A DNA stretch of 64,000 nt from Heloderma charlesbogerti (Eukaryota > Chordata > Lepidosauria > Squamata > Helodermatidae). Shown here piece by piece: positions 11,472 through 21,140 of the stretch. How positions within the stretch are numbered: the first letter of the stretch is position 1; every line of letters begins with the position of its first letter. The position numbers and the translations under genes are program-made. The stretch covers positions 186,001 to 250,000 of the forward strand of contig JANEZZ010001504.1 of the NCBI GenBank assembly GCA_026122225.1, read 5' to 3'. The notes below the pieces were generated by a model that was given only the letters and a program-made list of their open reading frames with translations, did no database searches and was not told the origin of the DNA.

Positions 11472-12545
11472 ACACACTAATCCCTACGCCAGAGGCCTCA
11501 TTTCCACTGTAGGTAAGAAACAGCAGTAATCTTGTCTAAGCAGTGAAAGAGACTCCTGCTAATGTAGGATGCTCCTAGCACCTCCTTCAACACACACCCG
11601 CTGTCAAATTATGTTAGGTTATTCTTAAAACCGCAAGTGCTCTGCCAGAATCAAAAATAGAAACCCTATAAGGCCTTCAGGTGGAAAATGTATTGAATCA
11701 GTCACAAGCAAGGCCTAGGGTTGATATGGGCATTGCCCACAGGAATCCACCCCTTCTCCTTTCCCTCCTTCCAATTAAAACCAGTTCAAGGCACAACTTA
11801 AATATATGTAAACATGCATATGATTTTTCAGTCTAAACATGCATAGGATTGAGCCCTTACATGATCACCATGCTTGTGCCTGCTGATTGGCTTTTTGCCA
11901 CAAGCAATCAAGCTGTGCACTATGCATAAGATGCTTTTGTGGGCTGAATGTAAAAAAAACCATGGCTGCCATGAGTTTGGCAGTCATGGGAATTGGACCT
12001 TAGTGTGTTAATTCCCAAATAGAGTCCCAGCAATAGCAGTACTACTAATATCAGGGTGAAAGTCAAAATTCCTAACATTATCTCAATGCCATATTGACAG
12101 TTGAAATCTATCCAGTAGCGAACATCAGCCTGAATGCCTACCGCCAAGGGGAGGATAGTTTAACGTTAAATATGTGTTTTCATGGACATGAGGTTTACCC
12201 AAAGGATGAAGATAAATCAGAAAGTCGAAAGAAGCACGGAGATCATAGAAAAGGAATTCCAAAAGAGCACATTTCCCCCCCTCTTACTATAGGATTTTAG
12301 CTCCTATTTTGATGCTTCTTCACAAGGGTTCCTTTGGGAAATGTTACATCCATCATTCCTGAACTTCCATTTCTAATTATATTTCCGTAACATATTTTTG
12401 ACAAAAATACAAATCTGACGGCAGAAACTATTTGGTCAGTGTAAAAGAATTACAAAAATTGCTGTCCTTCAAACCTCAACTTTTACTCCCTGCTATTTAG
12501 GGAGAAAGAACTCGGGTGCAATCCTGTACTTCTCCTTCCAGCAGC
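11472..12545. other. Unassigned non-coding sequence
   Basis: It contains one short family K word (aaacatgcataggattg at about 11836). A minus-strand frame at 11920-12147 has a strongly hydrophobic stretch but no support as a gene. Confidence 0.35.
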
Positions 12546-12640
12546 TTTCTCCAACCTGGTGCCCTTCAGATGTGTCAAACTACAACTGCATGCATTCTCA
12601 GCATTGGCCATGCTGGCTGGGGGTGATAGGGATTGAAGTC
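12546..12640. mobile_element. MITE family C (short palindromic repeat)
   Basis: It carries ctccaacctggtgcccttcag, read as ctccaacctggtgccc plus ttcag, then aaactacaactgcatg and attggccatgctggctggg. This is one orientation of the short palindromic family best seen at 22664-22772 and 51346-51568. The copy is diverged and its right half is shortened. Confidence 0.7.
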
Positions 12641-12863
12641 TAAAAAGCTAGGCTATAGGTTTCGGCAGTAACCCTGCAACGCCAGATCACCACTGCCATT
12701 ACTGGGGAAACACCTCGGATGCACCAGTGGAACACATTGTTGGTAGAGCCGGTCCACGGGTGAAGATACACCAGTGGAATGGCTGTAATAGGGTGGAGTT
12801 GTGGGCAGGATGGGGGCAGCACAGGGGAGGAGCACTCTCACACTTTTTCCCTGTGCCCCTTCA

Positions 12864-13500
12864 ATAGGAACATGGGAAGCTGCCTTATCCTGAGTCTGAC
12901 CACTAATCCATCTAGCCAAGTATTATTGACACTGACCGGTGGCAGCTCTGCGGGGTTTCAGGCAGGAGTTTTCCCAACCCTGTCTGGAGAGGAGATGTCT
13001 GTCACTGGGAAATGCAGTTCCTTTTTGACTTGATAAAGTTCGACAGAGCATGTATGTATGACTTGATTTGCGTTTGTGAGCCAAGCTGCGAGCTTTTCCC
13101 CAACTCTGGGAACTTTGCTTTGCGCTTTTTTTCCTGCAGGTTCCACAATTTGAGCAGATTTCTGAGCAATTTGCACAAATTACTATTGAATTTGTACAAA
13201 TTTGGCCAAATTTTGCACAAATTGCTCAGAAATTTACATGAATTACAGAACCTGCAGGAAAAAATACACAAAACGTCCAGAAAATCTGTGAACTAGCCCA
13301 ACTCGCTGCAGACTGGGTCAGGTGCTGCAGTGGGAACTGGAACAAAGTCTGGGCGGCGGGGAACAAACCTAGGAAAACTCATCGAACTCTACCCCCGCAA
13401 ATGGATTTCTCCGACATCGCTAATCTGGAGATACCAGGGATTGAACCTGGGAGCTTCCACATGCAAAGCAGGTGCTCTACCACTGAGCCACAGCCCCTCC
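12864..13500 (-). mobile_element. tRNA-headed SINE (second family) split by a foldback MITE
   Basis: On the minus strand the right part (13424-13500) is a tRNA-like head with A box tggctcagtgg and B box ggttcaatccc. The left part (12864-12990) is the body and 3' end, ending gataaggcagcttcccatgt. A 433-bp MITE separates them. The same SINE is uninterrupted at 34405-34612 and partial at 63430-63600. The head is SINE sequence and not a functional tRNA gene. Confidence 0.85.
12983..13431. mobile_element. 433-bp foldback MITE with 8-bp target duplication
   Basis: The insert is 12991-13423. The host SINE word tctggaga is duplicated exactly at 12983-12990 and 13424-13431, an 8-bp duplication as made by hAT transposases. 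The insert is a long imperfect palindrome. Near its centre cctgcaggttccacaattt (13135 on) is mirrored by aattacagaacctgcagg (ending about 13261), with gagcaatttgcacaaatt mirrored by aattgctcag. No coding capacity. Confidence 0.85.
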
Positions 13501-13585
13501 CAGTCCACATCCCAGTCAATGGTGCAACTTTACACCAAACTCAAACCTGGCACAAATAATTTTCCTCCCACTGATTTCAATAACT

Positions 13586-13831
13586 GAGAGCCAGCGTGGT
13601 GTAGTGGCAAGAGTGTTGGACTAGGAGCTGGGAGATCCAGGTTCTAGTCCCCACTCAGCCATGGAAGCTCACTGGGTGACTTTGGGCCAGTCACAGATTC
13701 TCAGCCCAATCCACCTCACAGGGTTGTTGTTGTGAGGATAAAATGGAGAGGAGGAGGATAATGTAAGCTGCCTTGGGTTCCTTGCAAGAGGAAAAAAGGT
13801 GGGGTATAAATGCAATAAATAAATAAATGCC
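13586..13831 (+). mobile_element. tRNA-headed SINE, full length
   Basis: The copy starts gagagccagcgtggtgtagt, has a B-box-like ggttctagtccccac, a body with ctgggtgactttgggccagt, and ends gaaaaaaggtggggtataaa plus (taaa)n. It is a plus-strand relative of 1592-1836. Good agreement along its whole length suggests it is fairly young. Confidence 0.9.
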
Positions 13832-13855
13832 ACACCCACATCACCAGGTCATAGT

Positions 13856-13897
13856 AGCCTTCCCCAGCCTGTGGAACCAGGTTGGGGAAGGCTGGGA
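13856..13897. mobile_element. MITE family C remnant
   Basis: The two terminal words meet with almost nothing between them: ccttccccagcctg and caggttggggaagg. This is the end-to-end remnant of a family C palindrome after loss of its centre. Confidence 0.65.
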
Positions 13898-14390
13898 CAC
13901 AGCATCGGATAGGGCATAACTCAGCATCCAATCACAGCACAATTATCAATATATAACCATCCAATCATCAGTATATCTCTCTGGCTCCATATTGTCCACA
14001 GTTAGAGCCTACAAAGGGAAACTTTGGTGATGGGAACGATAGAGGAAGGGCCCTTTGCACAACACAACCTGCCTCCAGAAGACAACATGGGAACTTGAGC
14101 ACTTTCCTAACACTTCTCTGCTGAACCCATGAGAGCTACCTCACCTTAAGGTCTTTGGACACAAACATCCAAAATCCATCCCCACTCCAAAAACTGGGGG
14201 GTCAGGACAGAATATCCCACACAAGTAAGCAAGGGAAGAGGGCAACCAACCTGCAAGTAGAACAGCTACAACTGTCTCCCATGTCTCTCTCATGAGCATT
14301 TTTGCCTTGAGACGGTTGACACTCATGAGCACTTTTGCCTTGCAGGATCACAGCCCAGGTGGAAGGAGCAGAACAAGCTGTCACCACACA

Positions 14391-14769
14391 GTGTCCAGAT
14401 CCGGACGATCATGTGGGGGAAAGAAGCCACCATGGCGTCTTCCCCCACCCCGACATGTGCTGTGCACGTGACCACCATTTGCATAATTACCTGCGATGCT
14501 GTGTGGGTTGTTGTGTCATCCGAATCCAGCGTAGTGCACAGCAGGGGTGGCTTCTTACCCACCCCACAACCCATGGCTTGTAGTAGGGGTTGTGAGGTGG
14601 GTAAGAAGAGACTCCTACCACGCACCATGCTGGGTTTGGACATCACGGCAACCCATGCAGTGTGTGGGTACTTATGCAAATGTCAGTCATACACACAGCA
14701 CGCATGGGGCAAAGAAAGGAAGCCACGGTGGATTCTTTCCCCCCTCTGATCGTCCGAACATGGCCACAT
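14391..14769. mobile_element. Large foldback MITE, about 380 bp
   Basis: The left arm from 14391 reads gtgtccagatccggacgatc. The reverse complement of the right arm from 14769 reads atgtggccatgttcggacgatc. Similarity continues inwards to the centre near 14575: gggggaaagaagccaccatg against ggggaaagaatccaccgtgg, catttgcataattacc against catttgcataagtacc, and ggcttcttacccaccccaca against tcttcttacccacctcaca. Arms are about 185 bp. No coding potential. Open frames on both strands here simply mirror one another. Confidence 0.85.
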
Positions 14770-15104
14770 AGTTCCAGTGTAACCCCCAAGTGGGAAGGGC
14801 TACATATATTCACAACCACTGCATATCTCTCCTCTACCCCCAGTTTAATGTGAGCATACAATTGCTCTGTTAAAACTACAGCAAGAATGTATCCCAAGCA
14901 ATTCTTTTTCTATTTAACTGTTGGAAGTATCAAAAGCAGTAAAGACTTCAGACCCCCTGCAGAGCAGTCTCTTGAGAAAAGGAACACCAAAAACATTCCG
15001 GAGTGCAGGTTTTTTTTACCTGAGGCTCCTAGAGATTATGAGGCAATGATTGAATCTGAATTCACAATCCCATATGCCTTACATCTGGAATTGATGTAAG
15101 TGGT
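14770..15104. other. Unassigned non-coding sequence
   Basis: No gene or repeat was recognised. Confidence 0.35.
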
Positions 15105-15275
15105 GTGTACGCCTTGTTTATAATGCAAGTGCCACGCAGCAATGCAAAATGTTGCAACTGCAGGAGAACTGGGAGGAGTTTTAAAGGTCAGGTGTGCATT
15201 GTCACCTTTATTTATAATGTGGTGCAGTGCCACAAGCAATGTTACAGCACTTCATTTGCAGGATAAATAGGAGGA
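15105..15275 (+). repeat. Diverged local duplication, about 90-95 bp unit
   Basis: Unit one (about 15112-15178) has ttgtttataatgcaagtgcc, then gcagcaatg, tgttgcaactgcagga and gggagga. Unit two (about 15205-15274) has tttatttataatg, gtgccacaagcaatg, cagcacttcatttgcagga and aggagga in the same order. The intervening sequence differs. Confidence 0.55.
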
Positions 15276-16130
15276 TGCATGGGCCAAGTCCGTTTTTAAA
15301 AATAACAAGCACGTGCAGGTGCATAGCAGCACAGAACTGCATTTTTTAAATAAAAGGAAACACTGAAAAATGACAACTTTACCATTATGGAGAACCCCAC
15401 TGCTCTGTAGGGCGATCGTTATAGTGTCAAGTATAATTCCTTGTCCTCTGAACCCCCCAGCCACCCACTGAGGAAAAAGGTGAAGGTTTGTAAAACTGAT
15501 TGTCAAACTCCGCATGTTGAAGCCAGTCCGTATCAGCTATATTACTATGCAGGTATCCTACAGCAAAAACGCTTGAGTGGTGTTGCAACCAACATAATTT
15601 TTTTCCCTCCTGTTTTGCTACAAATAACGGGTTTGTGAAAACCTTGAGGGCAGGCACAGGTTTCTTCTCTGTATCAGTTCTACACAGCTGCGCAGCAGCG
15701 CAGTAATGAAGGCTTTAATACAAAATACAAATTATTCACAGTTGTGCAGGTGTGTAGCTGAGCATTAAAACCAAGCCGAAAGAAAGAAAAGGAGTGTCCA
15801 TCCAACCACCCCCATTGGCAAAGGAGAGGAAATCGAGGACAACCATGATTTTACAGCCAGCAAAAAGAAGGTACAAAACTGATTCTACAATTCAAAGCCA
15901 GCCCCAATAGGGCAAGTTATAATACTGCAAGGTTGGCAACTTGGCCAACCAGAAAAAGGACACACAGAAAGCACTTTTTTTAAAGTCATAAAAATAGTTT
16001 GGGAAAAGAACTGGGATGAAAGGGCAGAAATAACAAGACGACAACAGTTTGAGAATTCTGTTATGTGCCGCACGAGGGAACCAGACATTTCAGTAACAGA
16101 AAAAAAAACTAATGTAGATTATTCTTGGTA
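15276..16130. other. Unassigned non-coding sequence
   Basis: It includes a short inverted word pair around 15680-15700 (cagctgcgcagcagcgcag). No gene was recognised. Confidence 0.35.
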
Positions 16131-16139
16131 TTTTATACC

Positions 16140-16480
16140 TCTACTCTTCGATGGTCACCACACACACATTACATAAAAAGCAGTAATACAAATAAACTAC
16201 GTGGAGCATTTGAGCGTGGTTGTTAATTCTACCTGTTTTGATTAATTCAATTAATAAGGCCCAAGTGCACTTTAATGCTGGTTTTTCTCTTATAACAGTG
16301 ACCAAAAGCCTGTCATCTCCCTGGATGAAAAGATGAGACTATACACAAGGCAAGCAGTTTCATCCTGGAGGGCGTGCAACGGATTGACACGTGCAACTCA
16401 TATTAAGACAAATGGGAGAGGCACGTGCCAAATCCTTGTATAACCTGGGGAGTCAATAATGTCAAGGAAACTATAGAAAG
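16140..16480. other. Possible conserved non-coding element
   Basis: The segment has no transposon signature and is rich in homeodomain-type words: gttgttaattctacc, gattaattcaattaataag and cactttaatg. Such clustering is typical of developmental enhancers, but this is inference from composition. No conservation data were available. Confidence 0.3.
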
Positions 16481-17713
16481 TGGGATGGGAATGTATTTTA
16501 AATTATGCAGAAAAAATACAGATAGCCATGTTGGTCCATAGGAAAAGAATCCCAAATCTATAACACAGCAATATCTTTACTGGGACCAACCATGTCACAC
16601 TATACTGACCAAATTATGTTAGGTAGTGCACTATCTAAAAAGTCAGTGGGAGCCAAACGACGCAGATTTTTTGCATCCAAGAAAAAAAGCAACTCTGTCC
16701 ATTTTTGGTATATTCAGAGCAAAAGTGAGAAGATTTTCTGATGCAGAAGAATATGTTGGAAATGGTTGTCCTCCCATATTCAAACTGAGAACCAACCTAC
16801 GTGTTTCAATATCGCACAGCACAGTTCTTCTTATGCTGCGCATCTCAGAATGTGGATGGAAGAATCACAGGATCAAGTGGAAGGTGTGGGCAAAGGATTC
16901 TAGTCTAGCCTTTTCCCTTGACAAGCTAGCTCTCTATTTGGAGTGTTTGATATGGGGGAGTATCTAACTATGTGACCAGGAGCGCAATATCACATTCTTT
17001 CTGAACATGCAGGTCAGCTCTTATCTCTGTACTAGAATTCTTTTTAAATGAATAGATTCTGTTCAGAACTTGAAGAGAAGACCACAGGGCATCTGAGGAC
17101 ATCATGGAGACATGAACAGAGAGATGAAGCTCATGCTTCTTCCCATGTTTTCACTCTCACATCCAAAGCAGAGTTTGCACATCTCCTCATGTGCTCACAT
17201 GTGAAAGACGTCTCCATCTCCAGCTTGCCCATCTCACAGTGAAGAAAGATGGTCAGGGTCTGCTGTGGATAAGAGAGGAAGTACAAAAACAGGAAATAAT
17301 TTCTCCTTCACCTCCATCCCCAGTATTTTATATGTTCAAAGCTACTCTCAGCAGAGAGTATACAGCTTTTTATTCCTTCATTTTTGCTTTTTAAACATGT
17401 TATTGTGTTTTTAGATCTTTATAGTGTTGCTGGCTTTTACTGTGGTTTTGGCTTTGGTTTTATTCTCTTTTAAACTTGGGAAGCGTAATCCTATCACCCC
17501 CAGACAGCATCTGGGACAACATAGGATCTCCTCCTCTGTGCCCACAGACAGAACTACAAGTGTGGAGAAGATCTCCTGCCACCCCCATTGCTGCAGAAAG
17601 TGCCAGAGCAGCTCCTCCTACCAAGGTCGCAATGGAGACCTCAAAAGAGTTTGGGGAGGGTAAACGGGGGGGGGGGGCATTCTGGCAGGTGGTGAAAGGC
17701 CTCAAGAGCATCT
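16481..17713. other. Unassigned sequence with family K-like terminus
   Basis: Around 16510-16600 the words tagccatgttggtccatagg and tttactgggaccaacca resemble a common reptile repeat. At about 17487 gcgtaatcctatcaccccca resembles the family K terminus, and the segment to 17713 is GC-rich. The open frame at 16626-16967 has no recognised domain. Confidence 0.35.
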
Positions 17714-17962
17714 CTATCACCCAGTGAAGGCTGGTGGTTTTTGATGTCAGTAGGGTGGTGAATCCGCTCTAGGTTTCAGTCAGAACCAGTCAAAACTCTA
17801 AAGGAGCCATCTGAAGTGCAAAGAGTTTGGACTGAAAGGAGCTAGTTCTGACTCTAAAGGAGCTATCCAAGATGCGAAGAGTTCTGACTGGTTCTGACTG
17901 GAACCCAGAGTGGATTCACTGCCCCACTGATATCAGAGCCACCAGCCTCCACTGCTGTCACC
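17714..17962. mobile_element. hAT-type MITE family B with 8-bp duplication (copy 1)
   Basis: The element is 17722-17954 (233 bp). The left end is cagtgaaggctggtgg and the right end, reverse complemented, is cagtggaggctggtggctct. Flanking octamers are ctatcacc (17714-17721) and ctgtcacc (17955-17962), seven of eight identical. The interior is itself palindromic, built from tttcagtcagaaccagt and ggagctatccaagatgc words. Confidence 0.88.
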
Positions 17963-18118
17963 CACCTCACCCACCAAGAGGCACATCTTTAAGGTGGAAC
18001 ATACTGTGCATGCTGAAGGACTCAGCTTTGATCCCTGACTCCTCCAGGTTGGACTGAGGAAAGACCCCTGTTGGAAACGTAGAACTCCTGCTGTCAAGCA
18101 GTGTAGACAATTCTGAGT

Positions 18119-18159
<41 letters not shown>

Positions 18160-18197
18160 ATTTATGAATGAATGAATGAATGAATGAATGAATGAAA
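18119..18197 (+). repeat. Compound microsatellite (TATC)n then (TGAA)n
   Basis: About nine units of tatc run to 18157, followed by about eight units of tgaa. The second run abuts the L2-type 3' end at 18199 and is probably an expanded LINE tail. Confidence 0.95.
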
Positions 18198-18198
18198 T

Positions 18199-18690
18199 TT
18201 CTTAATTGCCCAGCTGGCCAGCCACCCGGACACTCTGGGCAATCTACAATAATACAAACAGTTTAAAAACAATAAAATTACACATTAAACATCATTTTCT
18301 AAAATTTCCCTAACCCACCCCAAATGCCTGACTGAACAACGAAGTTTTCAATGCGTGGTGGAAGCTCATTAAAGAGGGGGTATGGCGGACTTCCCTAGGG
18401 AGGGAGTTCCACAGAGTGGGGGCCACCACAGAAACGGCCCTCTCCCTCGTCCTCACCAGCCTAGCTGCCCTGGCTGATGGGACAGAGAGAAGGCCATCTG
18501 AGGCTGATCTTGTTGAGCGGCCTGTCTGGTGTTGCTGGAGGCACTCCTTACGATAGGCTGGGCTGGAACCATATAGGGCTTTAAAGGTCAAAACCAACAC
18601 CTTTAATTTGGCCCAGAAAACAGCTGGTAACTAGTGCAACTCCTTCAGCACTGGAGTGATGTGATCTCGCCGGCGGCTGCCTTTAATGGA
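18199..18690 (-). mobile_element. L2-type LINE 3' portion
   Basis: On the minus strand 18310-18600 encodes an open stretch typical of the L2 reverse-transcriptase C-terminus: a LTFKAL block, then a LWNSLPREVR block and a FHHALKTSLF block. The 3' end on the left ends at cagctgggcaattaagaaat and the (TTCA)n run. It lacks the catalytic palm and is inactive. Confidence 0.85.
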
Positions 18691-18735
18691 CCAATGGTCT
18701 GACTTGATTAAGGCAGCTTCCTAACAACCAGTATT
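18691..18735 (+). repeat. SINE 3'-end fragment
   Basis: The words ggaccaatggtctgacttga and aaggcagcttcctaaca are the 3' end of the tRNA-headed SINE at 34405-34612, here on the plus strand. Confidence 0.6.
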
Positions 18736-19283
18736 TTGCCATAAAAGTTAGCCCTGAGAGTGTGGAATAATCTTGAGGAGTAGTCTACCCCACTGAAGAA
18801 CTCCAAGAATCCCTATTGACAGCATCCAGTATTACTTGCAAATCAGGTTATCAAATCATGGTGATGCACAGCCAAGCTGAACAACCTCCACAAGGCATCC
18901 CCCATGTCTACCTGCACTGCAGACAGGTGTATACACTGTTGGTATCTGCACACATGGCCGTGTGGTGTTCTTCCTGCACTCCTTGTGGATTAAAGGGGTA
19001 CAATGTGTTCTATGACCCTCTCTCCGGCACCAGACCTTGCAGAAACCAATACCTGGAGACAAACCTGATTACACTCTCCGAGAAGCAGTCTGCCCCACAG
19101 AGGCTGTGCAAGCCCTTTGCAACACTGATGCTCATACCTGTGTAAAGGTGCAAGGCTTCCTGTTATGATCTGGGTTGGCCAGTACAGATGTCTCTTGAGG
19201 AAGCCACACGACACCCCATCCTCGACTGGAGTTGCAAAAACTCTTCAGAAACTAAGGAGCCATCACAGGATTATTTGGGGGCT
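18736..19283. other. Unassigned sequence upstream of BovB
   Basis: A 109-codon plus-strand frame (18816-19145) is cysteine-rich but matches nothing I recognise. A plus-strand reading of the downstream BovB frame runs back to 19188, but LINE similarity starts only near 19284. Confidence 0.35.
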
Positions 19284-20477
19284 AACCTACCGGAAGTACA
19301 AGCTGGGTTTCGAAGAGGCAGAGGAACTAGAGATCAAATCACCAACATTCGCTGCATCATGGAGAAAGCAAGAGAATTCCAGAAAAACGTCTATTTCTGC
19401 TTCATTGACTACGCTAAAGCCTTTGATTGTGTGGATCACAACAAACTGTGGCAAATTCTTCAAGTGATGGGAGTACCAGACCACCTTACCTGTCTCCTGA
19501 GAAACCTGTTCGAGGGTCAAGAAGCAACAGTAAGAACCAGACATGGAACAACCGAGTGGTTCAAAATTGGGAAAGGAGTACAACAAGGCTGCATATTGTC
19601 ACCCTGCTTATTTAACTTATATGCAGAGTACATCATGAGAAACGCCGGGTTGGATGAATCACAGGTCGGAATTAAGATTGCTGGGAGAATTTTCAACAAC
19701 CTCCGATATGCAGACGATACCACCCTAATGGCAGAAAGCAAAGAGGATCTAAAGAGCCTCTTGTTGAGAGTGAAAGAGGAGAGTGCAAAAGCTGGTTTGA
19801 AACTCAACATTAAAAAAACGAAGATCATGGCATCTGGCCCCATCACTTCCTGGCATATAGAAGGGGAAGAAATGGAAGCAGTGACAGATTTTACTTTCTT
19901 GGGCTCCAAGATCACTGCAGACGGTGACTGTAGCCATGAAATTAAAAGACGCTTGCTCCTTGGAAGGAAAGCTATGGCAAACCTAGACAGCATAGTCAGA
20001 AGCAGAGACATCACCTTGCCGACAAAGGTCCATCTAATCAAAGCTATGGTTTTCCCAGTAGTAATGTATGGCTGTGAGAGCTGGACTATAAGGAAGGCTG
20101 AGCGCCGAAGAATTGATGCTTTCGAACTGTGGTGCTGGAGAAGACTCTTACGAGTCCCCTGGACTGCAAGGAGGTCAAATCAGTCCATACTAAAGGAAAT
20201 CAACCCTGAGTGCTCATTGGAAGGACAGATACTGAAGCTGAAGCTCAAATATTTTGGCCACCTAATGAGAAGAGAAAACTCTCTGGAAAAGACCCTGATG
20301 CTGGGAAAGGCTGAAGGCAAAAGGAGAAGGGGACGGCAGAGGATGAGATGGCTAGATAGCATCACCGATGCAATGAATATGAACTTGAGCACACTCCAGG
20401 AGACAGCGCAGGACAGGAAGGCCTGGCGTGCTATGCTCCATGGGGTCACGAAGAGTCGGACACGACTGAACGACTGA
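19188..20477 (+). CDS. BovB (RTE-clade) LINE reverse transcriptase, 5'-truncated
   Basis: This is an uninterrupted 429-codon frame. Residues from about 34 on are reverse transcriptase of the BovB type: QAGFRRGRGTRDQ at 38-50, the palm motif FIDYAKAFD at 72-80, GKGVQQGCILSP at 128-139 and the catalytic YADD at 174-177. Further on are FLGSKITADGDCSHEIKRR, a C-terminal YFGHLMRR block and an ending of SRTRLND. The first 33 residues are flanking sequence, so the start codon is fortuitous. The N-terminal apurinic endonuclease domain and the first part of RT are missing. The family's full protein is roughly 1000 residues. The lack of stops suggests a young insertion or one from a recently active source. 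BovB mobilises itself and SINEs that share its 3' end by target-primed reverse transcription. Confidence 0.95.
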   Translation: MSLEEATRHPILDWSCKNSSETKEPSQDYLGANLPEVQAGFRRGRGTRDQITNIRCIMEKAREFQKNVYFCFIDYAKAFDCVDHNKLWQILQVMGVPDHLTCLLRNLFEGQEATVRTRHGTTEWFKIGKGVQQGCILSPCLFNLYAEYIMRNAGLDESQVGIKIAGRIFNNLRYADDTTLMAESKEDLKSLLLRVKEESAKAGLKLNIKKTKIMASGPITSWHIEGEEMEAVTDFTFLGSKITADGDCSHEIKRRLLLGRKAMANLDSIVRSRDITLPTKVHLIKAMVFPVVMYGCESWTIRKAERRRIDAFELWCWRRLLRVPWTARRSNQSILKEINPECSLEGQILKLKLKYFGHLMRRENSLEKTLMLGKAEGKRRRGRQRMRWLDSITDAMNMNLSTLQETAQDRKAWRAMLHGVTKSRTRLND

Positions 20478-20490
20478 ACAACAACAACCC
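19284..20490 (+). mobile_element. BovB LINE, 5'-truncated copy
   Basis: The copy begins around the LPEVQAGF codons and ends with the diagnostic BovB terminus: ggggtcacgaagagtcgga, cacgactgaacgactgaa, then (caa)n. The same terminus, inverted, is seen at 22478-22642 and 52172-52233. About 1.2 kb of an expected length of about 3 kb remains. Confidence 0.95.
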
Positions 20491-20859
20491 TGTCCAGCAC
20501 TGAACAACTGTGTCAAATTCCAAAGCACCAGCCTCAAATAATTATATGCTGGGCAACCATGTCCCTGGGATTGTTCCGGCTTGGTCTTTAACTTATCTCT
20601 CTTGGATGGCTACTGCTTATTTTATGATTGTAGTAGCAATGAGAAACCACAGTAACCAAACACTGTAACTACCATGAGTGATATGGAAACTGTAAACACC
20701 TTTGGTGCTGGCAGATCTGCAAAGTGATCACTGGGGCCACAGGCACAAGCATATTCAACACAACAGCCTATGGACCGAGGGCTTTCTCTTGTGTCTTACA
20801 CACCCACCCCACCTCCGAACTGTGGCATGCAGTTTGCTCCCTCAAGAACTACACACACA
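20491..20859. other. Unassigned non-coding sequence
   Basis: No gene or repeat recognised. Confidence 0.35.
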
Positions 20860-21140
20860 CATACACCCCATCTTGGCTTTTCAAAAGGGAGTGAAGACAC
20901 ATCTTTTTAATCTCTAAAATTATGTAGTTTAAACATTTTAATGTTATTTTTAATTGTTTTATGGTTTAAAATGCTGCATACCACTGTGATGGGTTTTTTT
21001 TTTAGAAAATAAAGCAGTATATAAATGTTTAAAGAAAAACAAGTGACAAGTCACAAAAGTGCCTGTTTATTGTGTGCTCATGAGTGCCTTCCTGTTGTTG
21101 TTTCAGTATATAAATGTTAATAATAAATATAAATGAATTA
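20860..21140 (+). mobile_element. L2-type LINE 3' end
   Basis: It has agggagtgaagacacatctt (the LKTHLF region), a long AT-rich 3' UTR, then ctgcataccactgtgatggg, a t tract and gcagtatataaatg. A second short terminus with cagtatataaatgttaata follows at 21105-21130. Confidence 0.6.

Noticed and set aside
11920..12147. Hydrophobic 75-codon frame as a small membrane protein
   Set aside because: AT-rich sequence easily gives hydrophobic codons; there is no start context, homologue or exon structure to support it.
13425..13500. A tRNA gene on the minus strand
   Set aside because: It has A and B boxes, but it is joined to the SINE body and 3' end and matches the SINE heads at 34550-34612 and 63430-63500; no mature tRNA fold was supported.
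14323..14897. Overlapping frames of 80-118 codons on both strands
   Set aside because: They are produced by the foldback at 14391-14769 and are mirror images.
19517..20041. 174-codon minus-strand frame
   Set aside because: It is antisense to the BovB reverse transcriptase.
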